This document shows positions 21,885 to 31,368 of a stretch of 64,000 nt of DNA, in pieces. The first letter of the stretch is position 1. Each line of letters opens with the position of its first letter. Below the pieces are notes generated by a model. That model was not told the DNA's origin, did no database searches, and saw only the letters and a program-made list of their open reading frames with translations. This DNA comes from Aphrocallistes beatrix. Taxonomy: Eukaryota; Porifera; Hexactinellida; Sceptrulophora; Aphrocallistidae. Location: the NCBI GenBank assembly GCA_963281255.1, contig OY725500.1, positions 1,612,001 to 1,676,000 on the forward strand, written 5' to 3'. The position numbers were made by a program, and so were the translations under genes.

Positions 21885-22344
21885 GGTGAACCGATCGCTC
21901 TGCCTTGAATATTTGCTACTTCGGTAGTAATTCGATAGGTGGAGTGGTATGGCTCCCTGAGGTGAACCGATCACTCTGCATTGAAGATTTGCTACTTCGG
22001 TAGTAATTCAGATAAGTGGAATGGTAGGGTTCCCTCAGGTGAATCGATCACTCTGCATTGATGATTTGCTACCTCGGTAGTAATTCAGATAAGTGGAGTG
22101 GTAGGGTTCCCATTGGTAAACCGATCGCTCTGCCTTGAAGATTTGCTACTTCGGTAGTAATTCGATAGGTGGAGTGGTATGACTCCCTGAGGTGAACCGA
22201 TCACTCTGCATTGAAGATTTGCTACTTCGGTAGTAATTCAGATAAGTGGAATGGTAGAGTTCCCTCAGGTGAATCGATCACTATGCATTGAAGATTTGCT
22301 ATTTCGGTAGTAATTCAGATAAGTGGAGTGGTAGGGTTCCCACA
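21885..22344 (+). repeat. 76/77-bp minisatellite with three-unit higher-order repeat
   Basis: Units start GGTGAACCGATC (or a close variant) at 21885, 21961, 22038, 22115, 22191 and 22268. Unit types run a-b-c-a-b-c, giving a 230-bp higher-order repeat present twice. Each unit holds GATTTGCTACTTCGGTAGTA with the short inverted pair CTAC-TTCG-GTAG. It lies 250 bp after the Helentron gene. Confidence 0.92.
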
Positions 22345-22603
22345 ATGGGATTAATTACATTATCTTGATACTATTCTACTGAAGTAGTATTTGTTGAAAG
22401 TGTTGTACTAATCCCTTCTATGGTAGTTGCAATTTCTTTGTTCGATGTTACATATCTACTTTAGTAGTGCATATTATTAGCTTCCTTTTTGTGGCTACTA
22501 TAGTGCATATGTGATAGTAACTATATCTATTAGCAAATATCTGAAGGTTTGATTTGGTTGGCTCCCCTTTGCGTAAGCAAGCGAATTATTGAGTTAACTA
22601 AAG

Positions 22604-22712
22604 TGTAGAAATCATTTTAATATGATTTCTACCCCCCCGTGAATGGATCGATAAAATCGGGGAAAGGTACAGAGTGTGTCCCAAGTGCACTCCTCTTAAT
22701 ATAATTAAGAGA
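22604..22712 (+). other. Two hairpins near the presumed Helentron 3' end
   Basis: GTAGAAATCAT-TTTA-ATATGATTTCTAC at 22604-22631 (10-bp stem, close to perfect) followed by a CCCCCC run, and CTCTTAATATAATTAAGAG at 22694-22712. Rolling-circle elements carry a hairpin near the 3' end that helps stop replication; function here is inferred from position. At 22562-22587 a fragment of the GC module (GCGTAAGCAAGCGAATTATT) also occurs. Confidence 0.5.
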
Positions 22713-22797
22713 ACCCTGAGGGACTGAATTTATAGGGAAACCTTACATTGTTTGTGGACAATTGCTTAAATCATACAATATACAGCCTGTGTACAAA

Positions 22798-23034
22798 TAA
22801 AAATGACACATAGGCGCCCAAAGGGCGCCTCATGCGGACACGAAGTGTTCGCCGCCCGCGGAGCGCAAACAAGCGAATCTCCCAAATAATTAATCAATGA
22901 GACCTCAGGCGCCCAAAGGGCGCCTCCGACGGACACAAAGTGTCCGCCAGCAGCGCAGCACGAGCAAGCGAAGCGCGTTTGTATATATATAAACACAAAC
23001 AAACAAACATTACTCGAGTTTTAATAGTAAGGAT
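22798..23034 (+). repeat. Two GC-hairpin modules in tandem with repeat-A terminal
   Basis: Modules at 22808-22878 and 22917-22982, both with the perfect stem AGGCGCCC-AAA-GGGCGCCT. The second ends in a TA run and the terminal CGAGTTTTAATAGTAAGGAT (23015-23034). The A arm is deleted. Confidence 0.8.
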
Positions 23035-23039
23035 GAAGG

Positions 23040-23384
23040 TATGAATTTCACATAGAACTAAGCAGGGAATGGGTTGATCCGAAAGATTTGGAATATTTCA
23101 ATGGAGTGTCGTATTCCTGCGTTGCTAAGAAAGACAATGAGGATCTATTTGTTCCACATCTAAAGATTGAGATACACCGGAAATTTATGTAGGAAGAGCA
23201 CATCATCAATAAATTTTGTCGTCACTCAATAAGATTTCATGAAAAATAATGATCACAAATCAATATACATGACTGATAGGCATAGCCTACTCAATATAAT
23301 GCCTCGTATCAAATGTACCATGGATAAAGTAGAGGATGGGAATTTAAATTCTTAAAAATGAGGCGCATGCATTTGTCAGAATTT
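23040..23384. other. Non-coding stretch
   Basis: Nothing recognised apart from a short piece at 23278-23350 (GGCATAGCCTACTC, ATCAAATGTACC) that also occurs at 4775-4835. Confidence 0.4.
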
Positions 23385-23555
23385 TTAAGTTGTCATTTGT
23401 CCGAATCAGAATTTGGAATATTGTCATTTGTCCGAATCGATTCTTGGAATATTGTCACTTGTCCGAATCGATTCTTGGAATATTGCCACTTGTCCGAATC
23501 GTAATTTGGAATATTGTCACTTGTCTGAATTGTAATTTGGAATATTGGCAAATTT
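23385..23555 (+). repeat. 31-bp tandem repeat, about five units
   Basis: TGTCCGAATC starts at 23398, 23429, 23460 and 23491, and TGTCTGAATT at 23522; each unit contains TTGGAATATTGTCA. A related single unit occurs at 39847-39870. Confidence 0.88.
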
Positions 23556-23967
23556 ACACTCAATTGGACAATATTTTGAACTTGAAAAGCTCCCTTTCAC
23601 ACTTTTCTGATATACTCTAACCGGACAAAAGTATTTGAAATCCTTACTATTTTCCATCATAACTAGTTGTAAAGTGGATCTATTTGTGGAGAGAAATGTA
23701 ATAAAACTGTAACAAATGCTGTATTTTCGATCTCAAATTCGGATTCTACACATTCGAATTACACAGGTTCGAAGCCTTCTATTGCTATATTCATTCTTAA
23801 GTTAATTATTTATCAATCTATGTAATTTTGTGCTACTTTTCACTCTCATTACCATTAGACATGATGACGTGGAGTGGCACAAAGTGGCGTCGTTTGATGA
23901 AGCTTAACCTTGGAAATGAATAAATCAATAGAATGCATCTAACCTGAGTAATTCGAATGTGTAGAAT
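23556..23967. other. Non-coding stretch
   Basis: Nothing recognised. A tRNA B-box-like GGTTCGAAGCC at 23767 has no A box or acceptor stem around it. Confidence 0.4.
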
Positions 23968-24007
23968 ATCCTTACTATTAAAACTCGATTAATCAATATG
24001 TATGTGC

Positions 24008-24048
<41 letters not shown>

Positions 24049-24504
24049 AGCGCGCTTCGCGCTTGCTTGCGCTGCTCGGCTGGCGGACACTTTGTATCCG
24101 CCGGAGGCTCCCTTCGGTCGCCTGGAGTCACATTGGTTAATTATAAGGGAGAGAACATCTCTAAACATGTCTGTCCTACTGTGCTAATCGATATCACTCG
24201 AAAAATTACCAAATTTGTCAATTTACAATTTTTTGATGCGTAATGATGACGTCATAACAAAGTGATGAGTCATCATAGTACACAGATTCTATTAAAATTT
24301 CAGCCTTCTATCTCCTATAATGGCTGAGTTATGCCCGAATAACTGTGTTGCTTAACTTTTAAAAATGTGACAATGACGTCATAATTCCATGATGAGTCGA
24401 CATTTTGCCCTGAACTCAGAACTTACTGGAGCCATAGCCAAAAGACTCCCACATGCCAAAAATCAGCTTTCTGAGCCCGGCAGTTTCTTCAATCAATTCG
24501 TTAC

Positions 24505-24591
<87 letters not shown>

Positions 24592-24620
24592 AATAACAAT
24601 CGAGTTTTAATAGTAAGGAT
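23968..24620 (-). mobile_element. Repeat family A, complete with both terminal repeats
   Basis: Left ATCCTTACTATTAAAACTCG (23968), right CGAGTTTTAATAGTAAGGAT (ending 24620). Inside, on the minus strand: TA run, TGTAACGAATTGATTGAAGA, A arm, CCAATGTGACTCC, GC module (24046-24125), TA run. 653 bp with a ~25-bp TIR and no coding capacity. Best reference copy of the family. Confidence 0.88.
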
Positions 24621-25127
24621 ATATCTATATATCTGTAACGAATTGATTGAAGAAACTGCCGGGCGTAGAAGGCTGATTTTTGGCATGTGGGAGTCTTTTG
24701 GCTATGGCTCCAGTAAGTTCTGAGCTCAGAGCAAAATGTCGACTCATCATGGAATTATGACGTCATTGTCACATTTTTAAAAGTTAAGCAACACAGTTAT
24801 TCGGGCATAACTCAGTCATTATAGGAGATAGAAGGCTGAGGTTTTAATAGAATCTGTATACTAACATATCTAACATATTTCACAACTATCATCAAAAAAT
24901 GATGACTCATCAATTTGTTATGACGTCATCATTATGTATCAAAATTTTAAAAATTGACAAATTCGTTGATTTTTCGTTCGATATCGATTATAATAGTAGG
25001 ACAGACGTATGTAGAGATGCCATCTCCCATTTAATTAATCAATGGTGACCACAGGCGCCCAAAGGGCGCCTCCGTCGGACACAAAGTGTCCGCCAGCCGC
25101 GCAGCGCAAGCAAGGGAAGCGCGCTTG
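24621..25127 (+). mobile_element. Repeat family A, second copy head-to-head with the first
   Basis: Begins with the TA run and CTGTAACGAATTGATTG (24632) directly after the previous copy and ends in the GC module (25048-25127, stem AGGCGCCC-AAA-GGGCGCCT). It has no TIR of its own; Gypsy element C abuts it at 25128. Confidence 0.8.
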
Positions 25128-25276
25128 TAATATATAAATTAGCTAGATACACACAGTTAAGAAAACTAAATTAGTAGCTACTACACTAATGACTAATCTC
25201 ACTAATACTACTAGACTTATCTAGGAAACTAATGGGTTTTTACTAAAGTATGTACGTAATTAGCATAGACATGACA
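25128..25276 (-). repeat. LTR of Gypsy element C, minus-strand copy
   Basis: On the minus strand the purine tract AAAGGGGGAGTGA is followed by TGTCATGTCTATGC (25276) and runs 149 bp to ...ATTTATATATTA. The copy at 27774-27918 is nearly identical except for a 4-bp gap. Both stop at the same base, marking the LTR end. Confidence 0.8.
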
Positions 25277-27002
25277 TCACTCCCCCTTTCGAAAAAGTCT
25301 AGTCCGGTCCGTGCGGTAATACGTACATCACCATTCTCCATAGCGGTCCGAGATCTTTCGCTGCCTGACCGAGCGTCTAGGCTGTTGTTCCACGGTTACG
25401 CGCCCCTCATTTTCTCCCATGGCTTCAGGGTCCTCAGTCTCGATCGTAGGTGACTGTATGTCATCCGGTATTTGTTCAGGGGGTGTCGCTGCTGTTGCCG
25501 TATGGCTACTTCCGCATGGGTCCTGCCGGGTACTGTTGTTGGGTACCTCAGTGACGGGTGCTGGCGCTCGTTTACATCTGTTCAAGTGTACCATGCGCCT
25601 ACTACTTACTCCAGGGACGCTGAGATGTACGTTAACTCCTCGCTTCTCTGCCACATGCCATTGCCCACGGTACAGGGGTGCCAAGGAATCTGACCTTGCT
25701 TCATCCTTCAGGAGTACCCAATCTCCCTCTTCTACGTCCGTCCTTCGAGTACCCCGGTCGTAATATCTCGACATCTCTCCCTCGCAGTTTCCAAATTTGA
25801 CGCAACCTCTTCATAGAGTTCCTTATTTCGCTCCTTCTTGGTTTCGTAGTAGTCACTTGTATTGGCGAAGCTCTCCATGCCACCTAGCCGCAGTGCGGCG
25901 TCTACTCTCGTCCGAAGCTGGGTTCCAAACATCACTTCGTTCGGCGCCAACCCCGAGCTCGCATTCGACTGGGCGTTGTAAAGGAAGCACGTAGTATCGG
26001 CCATTTCGATACGCCCCACGTCCTTCTCGGCCAGAAGACACCAGAAGACACCGCATAGCCTGTTTGAAAGACTGTATGCTTCTTTCGGCCTCACCATCCC
26101 CTTGCGGATGGTACGGAGTGGAGTGGAGTTTCTCGATTCCAAGACGTCGGCACAATTGTCTGACGAGGCACCCATCTACATTATGCCCTTGATCTGAAAG
26201 GAGAGCTAGAGGGTACCCATGTCTTAAGAACCATCCCGAATCCAAGGCTTCTGTAATACTTTGAGCTGTCTGGTCCTTCATGGGCATGGCCTCGACATAC
26301 TTGGAAAATAGGTCTACCATGATTAACACGTAACGAAATCCATCCTTGGACCATGGTAGCGTGGCTACATCGTTTGCGACCATGGCACGGGGGAATTTCC
26401 ACTTCGGTGTGAGGGGGTTGAGCGGTTGCTTGACCTCTTAATCTCCAAGCAAACGATACAACTTTTACATACAGCCTCTGCGTCCGAGTACATCCCTTTC
26501 CAAAAGAACCGCTTCTTCAACACACCGTTCGCTGGATACCTCCATGGAATGTCCTGTGCACTAACTCCAGAGCAGCCTGGCGAAGGGAAGCTGGAATTAC
26601 TATACGATTTCCCCGGCACAGGACTTCGTCCCGGACCCTAAGCCGAGAGAACTTCTTTAGTTGTCCGGCCACTACTATTCCCCCCTTCTGGAGTTGTATT
26701 ATTGCATCTGACGTCACCTTGTCGAGCGCCTGGGCCTCCGCTACTCTCGAAAATAACTCAGGATATGTGATCGGATCGCACTCTCCATTCTCCTCACTTG
26801 TCACCGTATAAATATGTTCTTCGAAGAACTCTGAATCGTCGTTTATCGCTCTGTCTATCTCAGTCGTGCTCCTGCACAATCGATCTGCTGCAAGGTTTTC
26901 AGCCCCTCTCCTATATCGTACCTGATAGTTCAAAGGCTCCAGTTCGAGGACCCAACTGGCGTACTTTCCCCTCGGGTCTCTCTGGCTTCTGAGCCACACC
27001 AA
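25277..27002 (-). pseudogene. Gypsy element C, minus-strand half: RNase H end, integrase, tail
   Basis: From 27002 down: MVWLRSQRDPRGKYASW (RNase H end), YRRGAENLAADRLCRS, a linker, RLRVRDEVLCRGNRIVIPAS and LVHRTFHGG (start of HHCC), then YSDAEAVCKSCIVCLEIKRS (CxxC, 26480-26430), VATLPWSKDGFRYVLIMVD and FSKYVEAMPMKDQTAQSI (first D, about 26360), LLSDQGHNVDGCLV (second D, 26200), LHSTPYHPQGDGEAERSIQS (catalytic E, about 26110), and the tail with EGDWVLLKDEA and SVRQRKISDRYGEW (25328). Frame changes at about 26520, 26380, 26140 and 25750. All DDE residues are present, making this the most complete integrase in the window, yet it lacks an upstream RT. Confidence 0.9.
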
Positions 27003-27773
27003 GGGGTTGTCCGAGTTCTTGGGTCACCTTCTGTCCAATGAGGGATATCGACCCCTACCTAGCTTGGTAGCAAAGATCAGGAATCAGCCTCGACCGCGCA
27101 ACTTGACAGAACTCCGCTCCTTCCTGGGATTGATCAACTACTATAGGGATTTCATACCAAACATGTCCGCACTCGCATTGCCATTGTACAGGCTTACGAA
27201 GAAGAGTGTACAGTGGCGCTGGGATGAGGATTGCGAGGAAAGTTACTTAACATTTTGCGAGGCATTGGCACAAAACCCCGTGGTCCTTGCTTTTCCCGAC
27301 TGGACGATGCCCTTCCATCTAGAGGTCGATGCCTCTAGCGACGCGGTGGGAGGGGTGCTGGCCCAGGACAACGAACAGGGGCAGGTGAAACCGCTTGCTT
27401 TCTTTTCATCGGCACTGAACCCCGCTCAACAGAAGTATAGTGTTGGAGAGAGGGAGGCCTGGGCCATTGTTGCAGCCGCACGGAAGTGGCAGAAATACCT
27501 ACACGCGGCTGTGGAAGTCGTCATCTGGACGGATCACAACCCCATGGTGTGGCTCAGAAGCCAGAGAGACCCTGAACAAATACCGGATGACATACAGTCA
27601 CCTACGATCGAGGCTGAGGACCCTGAAGCCATGGGAGAAAATGAGGGGCGCGTAACCGTGGAACAACAGCCTAGACCTCGGTCAGGCAGTGAAAGATTCC
27701 GGACCGCTATGGAGAATGGTGATGTACGTATTACCGCACGGACCGGACTAGACTTTTTCGAAAGGGGGAGTGA
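27003..27773 (+). pseudogene. Gypsy element C, plus-strand half: RT thumb and RNase H joined to tail
   Basis: One open frame (27007-27825): EFLGHLLSNEGYRPLP, LRSFLGLINYYRDFIP, YRLTKKSVQWRWDEDCEE, FHLEVDASSDAVGGVLAQD, YSVGEREAWAIVAAARKW and WTDHNPMVWLRSQRDP (27570), which then jumps directly to EQIPDDIQSPTIEAEDPEAM, the C-terminal tail, and the LTR. The whole integrase is missing between QRDP and EQIPDD. The minus-strand half starts at this very QRDP block, so the two halves share the breakpoint. No RT palm upstream. Confidence 0.9.
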
Positions 27774-27918
27774 TGTCATGTCTATGCTAATTACATACTT
27801 TAGTAAAAACCCATTAGTTTCCTAGATAAGTCTAGTAGTATTAGTGAGATTAGTCATTAGTGTAGTAGCCACTAATTTAGTTTTCTTAACTGTGTGTATC
27901 TAGCTAATTTATATATTA
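27774..27918 (+). repeat. LTR of Gypsy element C, plus-strand copy
   Basis: Purine tract AAAGGGGGAGTGA then TGTCATGTCTATGC, 145 bp, mirror of 25128-25276. No matching target duplication is found outside the two LTRs (CGCTTG on the left, TATTGG on the right). Confidence 0.8.
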
Positions 27919-27944
27919 TATTGGTCCAGACTAATTGCCCTTGC

Positions 27945-29454
27945 ACATAACGTTGCGGGCGCCTGGAGTTACTCAACCTAACATATTTTGGGAATTTATT
28001 CCTTTATATAAATATTTTAAACAAAGGTCAACGAAAAATTTCTCATATGGATCCGAAAATATAATATTCGAAATCTACAGCACTAAAAACCCATGTCAAC
28101 CGTTGGAAGCTAGTCTCTAGCCCATTTTTGTAATTTGTTTACTTTATGTATCTATTGTAAACAAAAGTGAACAAATCAATCATCAAATTTACTCGAAAAT
28201 ATGATATTCGAAATCTACACACCTGAAAACCCCATGTCAACTGTTGAAAGCTAGTCTCTGGATCATTTTTGTAATTTGTTTACTTTATGTATCTATTGTG
28301 AACAAAAGTAAACAAATCAATCATCAAATTTACTCGAAAATATGATATTCGAAATCTACACACCTGAAAACCCCATGTCAACTGTTGAAAGCTAGTTTCT
28401 AGCTCATTTTTGTAATTTGTTTACTTTATGTATCTATTGTAAACAAAAGTAAACAAATCAATCATCAAATTTACTCGAAAATATGATATTCGAAATCTAC
28501 ACCCCTGAAAACCCCATGTCAACTGTTGAAAGCTAGTCTCTAGCTCATTTTTGTAATTTGTATACTTTATGTATCTATTGTAAACAAAAGTAAACAAATC
28601 AATCATCAAATTTACTCGAAAATATGATATTCGAAATCTGCACACCTGAAAACCCCATGTCAACTGTTGAAAGCTAGTCTCTAGTTCATTTTTGTAATTT
28701 GTTTACTTTATGTATCTATTGTAAACAAAAGTAAACAAATCAATCATCAAATTTACTCGAAAATATGATATTCGAAATCTACACCCCTGAAAGCCCTTGT
28801 CAACTGTTGAAAGCTAGTCTCTAGCTCATTTTTGTAATTTGTTTACTTTATGTATCTATTGTAAACAAAAGTAAACAAATTGATCATCAAATTTACTCGA
28901 AAATGTGATATTCGAAATCTACACCCCTGAAACCCCATGTCAAACGTTGAAAGCAAGTTTCTAGCATATTTTTGAGAATTGTTTACTTTATGTACCTAAT
29001 GTAAACAAAAGTAAACAAATAATTTATCATATAGATCTGAAAATAAGATATTCGAAATCTACACCCCTGAAAACCCCATGTCACCCGTTGGAAGCTAGTC
29101 TCTAGCATTATTTTCAAAATTCATCAAATGGTGTGAAAATATGTCTATAAAGGATATCAAACATAAGTTATGGCATTGAAGTATTACAAGTAATAACAAT
29201 GACGATCTATTGTAGTGTCTTACAATGGTTTCTATTGTGATAGTGTAGTCATTTATTTTGTATAGAAAAGGTATGTTTTCCATTTTTTTTGCAGAGGTGT
29301 GAAAATTTCGCTTAGATCTTAGAACTTAATCGTAGTCATATCATTTGACACTTACATGTCAATTTTCATATCTCTACGACTTGCCAATTCTTCAATTAAT
29401 TCGGACAAACAAAAAACAAAAAACAAAATATCCTAGCGTTTTAATATATAAGAT
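27945..29454 (+). mobile_element. Repeat family S, copy with expanded minisatellite
   Basis: Starts with the end of a GC module (GCGGGCGCCTGGAGTTACTC, 27956), continues with CTCATATGGATCCGAAAATA, an array of ~141-bp units (28010-29110), AAATGGTGTGAAAATATG, AGGTGTGAAAATTTCGCTTA and TCAATTAATTCGGACAAAC, and ends TCCTAGCGTTTTAATATATA (29450). Same order as the copy at 29455-30170, which has only two units. Non-coding. Confidence 0.8.
28010..29110 (+). repeat. ~141-bp minisatellite, about eight units
   Basis: CATGTCAAC (or variant) falls at 28092, 28233, 28374, 28515, 28656, 28796, 28936 and 29077: period 140-141. Units carry AATTTGTTTACTTTATGTAT, GTAAACAAAAGTAAACAAAT and GATATTCGAAATCTACAC. The middle units are nearly identical, the outer ones diverged, as expected for unequal exchange. 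Confidence 0.93.
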
Positions 29455-30170
29455 ACAAGCGCGCTTCGCTTGCTTGCGCTGCGCGGCTTGCGGACACTTC
29501 GTATCCGCAGAGTCGCCCTGTGGGCGCCTGAAGTTACTCAATCTACCCTATCTTGGGATTTTTTTTATTTTATATAAATATGTAAAAAAGTTAACGAATA
29601 CTTTCTCATATGGATCCGAAAATATGATAATCGAAATCTACACCCCTAAAACCCCATGTCAACCGTTGGAAGCAAGTCTCTAACCTATTTGAGATTTGTT
29701 TACTTTATTTTTCTAATGAAAACAAAAGTAAACAAATAATTTATCATATTAATCTGAAAATATGATATTCGAAATCTACACCCCTGAAAACCCCATGTCA
29801 ACCGTTGGAAGCTAGTCTCTAGCATTATTTTCAAAATTCAAATGGTGTGAAAATATGTATTTAATCTTTTTTATTGCCATACATTATAATACATTTAAGA
29901 TATCAAACTTAAGTTGTGGCTTTGAAGTAGTATTGTGATAGTATTGTGATAGTGTAGTCATTTATTTTGTATATAGGAAAGGTGTGAAAAATTGTTTTTC
30001 ATTTTTTTGCAGAGATGTGAAAATTTCGCTTAGATCTTAGAACTTAATCGTAGTCATATCATTTGACACCTACATGCCAATTTTCACACCTCTATGACTT
30101 CCCAATTCTTCAATCAATTCGGACAAACACATTAAAAAAAAATCCTAGCATTTTAATATATAAGATATAT
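29455..30170 (+). mobile_element. Repeat family S, compact copy
   Basis: GC module (29455-29530, S-type stem TGCGGATAC/GTATCCGCA), GAAGTTACTCAATCTACCC, two 141-bp-type units (about 29640-29810), TGTGAAAATATG arm, and the end TCCTAGCATTTTAATATATAAGAT. It directly follows the larger copy; both have the same 3' end. Confidence 0.82.
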
Positions 30171-30173
30171 CCT

Positions 30174-31055
30174 TACTATTAAAACTAGATTAATGTTTAT
30201 ATATGTATGTGTGTATACAGGGTGGCTTGTAAGTTCTGTCCCAAGCTTTATTAGGTATAAAATTTCTTAAACTCAAACAATCTTAGTTATTATGGTCTTT
30301 AGAGATTGTAATTCGAATATTCTCAATGATTTTATAAGATTTTTCGATTCTATGACTTAAAAATATGTTTGTATGGTGAGTTTTGAGAAAAAAAAATGTG
30401 TCCTGGCACACAGCGAAAATCGAGAATCCAGGCCACTGCTTCTGTAAAAACTGTCTCTAAAATCGATCTTCCATGACGATTTAGCACCAGATACCTTTCA
30501 TTTACCATTGAAATATTTCACAAATCCATTGCAATCATTATCAGAAACGAGATAAAGTGATTATTTCACGACTTCAAATTAGGTACATTTTGCAAAATCA
30601 CCCAAAATGGCACTTTTTTTCACATCACCAAAAAATCTGATCCAAAAGGTTCTCAATATATACTGATCTAAACATTCTATATTTCTACAAATTTATATGT
30701 TCGAGGAAAATGTGTGAGCTAATTTTTCCTAGGATTTGAAGACTCTGGGAAGATACAAGCCACCCTGTATATATATATATATATAACTGTAACGAATTGA
30801 TTGAAGAAACTGCCAGGCATGGAAAGCTGATTTTTGGCATGTGGGAGTCTTTTGGCTATGACTCCACTAAGTTCTGAGCTCAGACGAAAATGTCGACTCA
30901 TCATGGAATTATGACGTCATTGTCACCTTTTTTATAGAATTAGAAATTTCAGTTTTTCGACTATAACTCAGCCATTTTAGGCGATAGAAGGCTGAAATTT
31001 TAATATAATATGTATATTAATATACCTCACATATGGTGCAACTATCAAAAATGTC
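30174..31055 (+). mobile_element. Repeat family A copy interrupted by a TA MITE
   Basis: TIR ATCCTTACTATTAAAACTAG (30174), then the MITE at 30218-30767 inside its TA run, then AACTGTAACGAATTGATTGA and the A arm up to CCTCACATATGGTGCAAC (31040), where it is cut off. No GC module. Confidence 0.78.
30218..30767. mobile_element. TA-target MITE, 550 bp (same family as 58122-58892)
   Basis: Inverted ends CAGGGTGGCTTGTA and TACAAGCCACCCTG, TA on both sides. The body (AAACTCAAACAATCTTAGTT, TCCTGGCACACAGCGAAAAT) matches the left half of the foldback at 58.1 kb. No transposase. Confidence 0.9.
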
Positions 31056-31368
31056 GGTCGACAGACCGATAGTGCAGCTCCAGAAAGTGACTCGAAGGAA
31101 CAATAAATGTGAATATCGGAATTCTTCCGGAAATACTCATTTTAGGGCACTCCAAGTGTGAAATTTGGAATCTACATATTAATTAAAACCCTGGAACGAC
31201 TTAGCTTGAAAAGTATCAATAGGGTTGACCCCAATTCATTTTCACTTTCAATTAACTTTCATTTTCACTATCAATATCCCCAGTTGTTCCAGGGTTAAAA
31301 TACCCTATAATAGCCGTTGAAAGCTCGCTAAGAAGATTTTTTCAAAAGATGTAAAATACGTATATATA
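31056..31368 (+). repeat. Leader of the ~153-bp satellite
   Basis: GTCGGTCGACAGACCGATAG, AATGTGAATATCGGAAT and GAAATTTGGAATCTACATAT recur in the same order at 51360-51485, where they also precede satellite-type sequence. The palindrome GGTCGACAGACC is in both. Ends with a partial satellite unit that the mariner splits. Confidence 0.65.

Larger units (their letters stand above)
16620..22740 (+). mobile_element. Helentron (Helitron2-type rolling-circle transposon), decayed
   Basis: Defined by its long protein remnant (zinc finger, Rep, PIF1-like helicase, OTU domain; 16.9-21.6 kb), a minisatellite after the gene (21885-22344) and hairpins near the presumed 3' end (22604-22631, 22694-22712). 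Helentrons are the Helitron branch whose protein carries an OTU protease, and they often carry tandem repeats near an end. The 5' and 3' ends cannot be fixed: these elements make no target duplication and no second copy is present here. Confidence 0.8.

Noticed and set aside
21885..22344. Possible CRISPR array
   Set aside because: Units are tandem without unique spacers, in a eukaryotic transposon context, with no cas genes.
16889..22740. Polinton/Maverick or giant-virus helicase origin
   Set aside because: HUH Rep next to PIF1-like helicase and OTU fits Helentron; no polymerase B, capsid or protease genes of Polintons are present.
23760..23780. tRNA B box GGTTCGAAGCC
   Set aside because: No A box at the right distance and no acceptor or anticodon stem can be formed.
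25250..25763. Plus-strand frames of 67-114 codons
   Set aside because: Antisense shadows of the Gypsy C tail and integrase end on the minus strand.
28010..29110. Possible CRISPR or coding repeat array
   Set aside because: The 141-bp units are contiguous and similar throughout; no spacers and no conserved reading frame.
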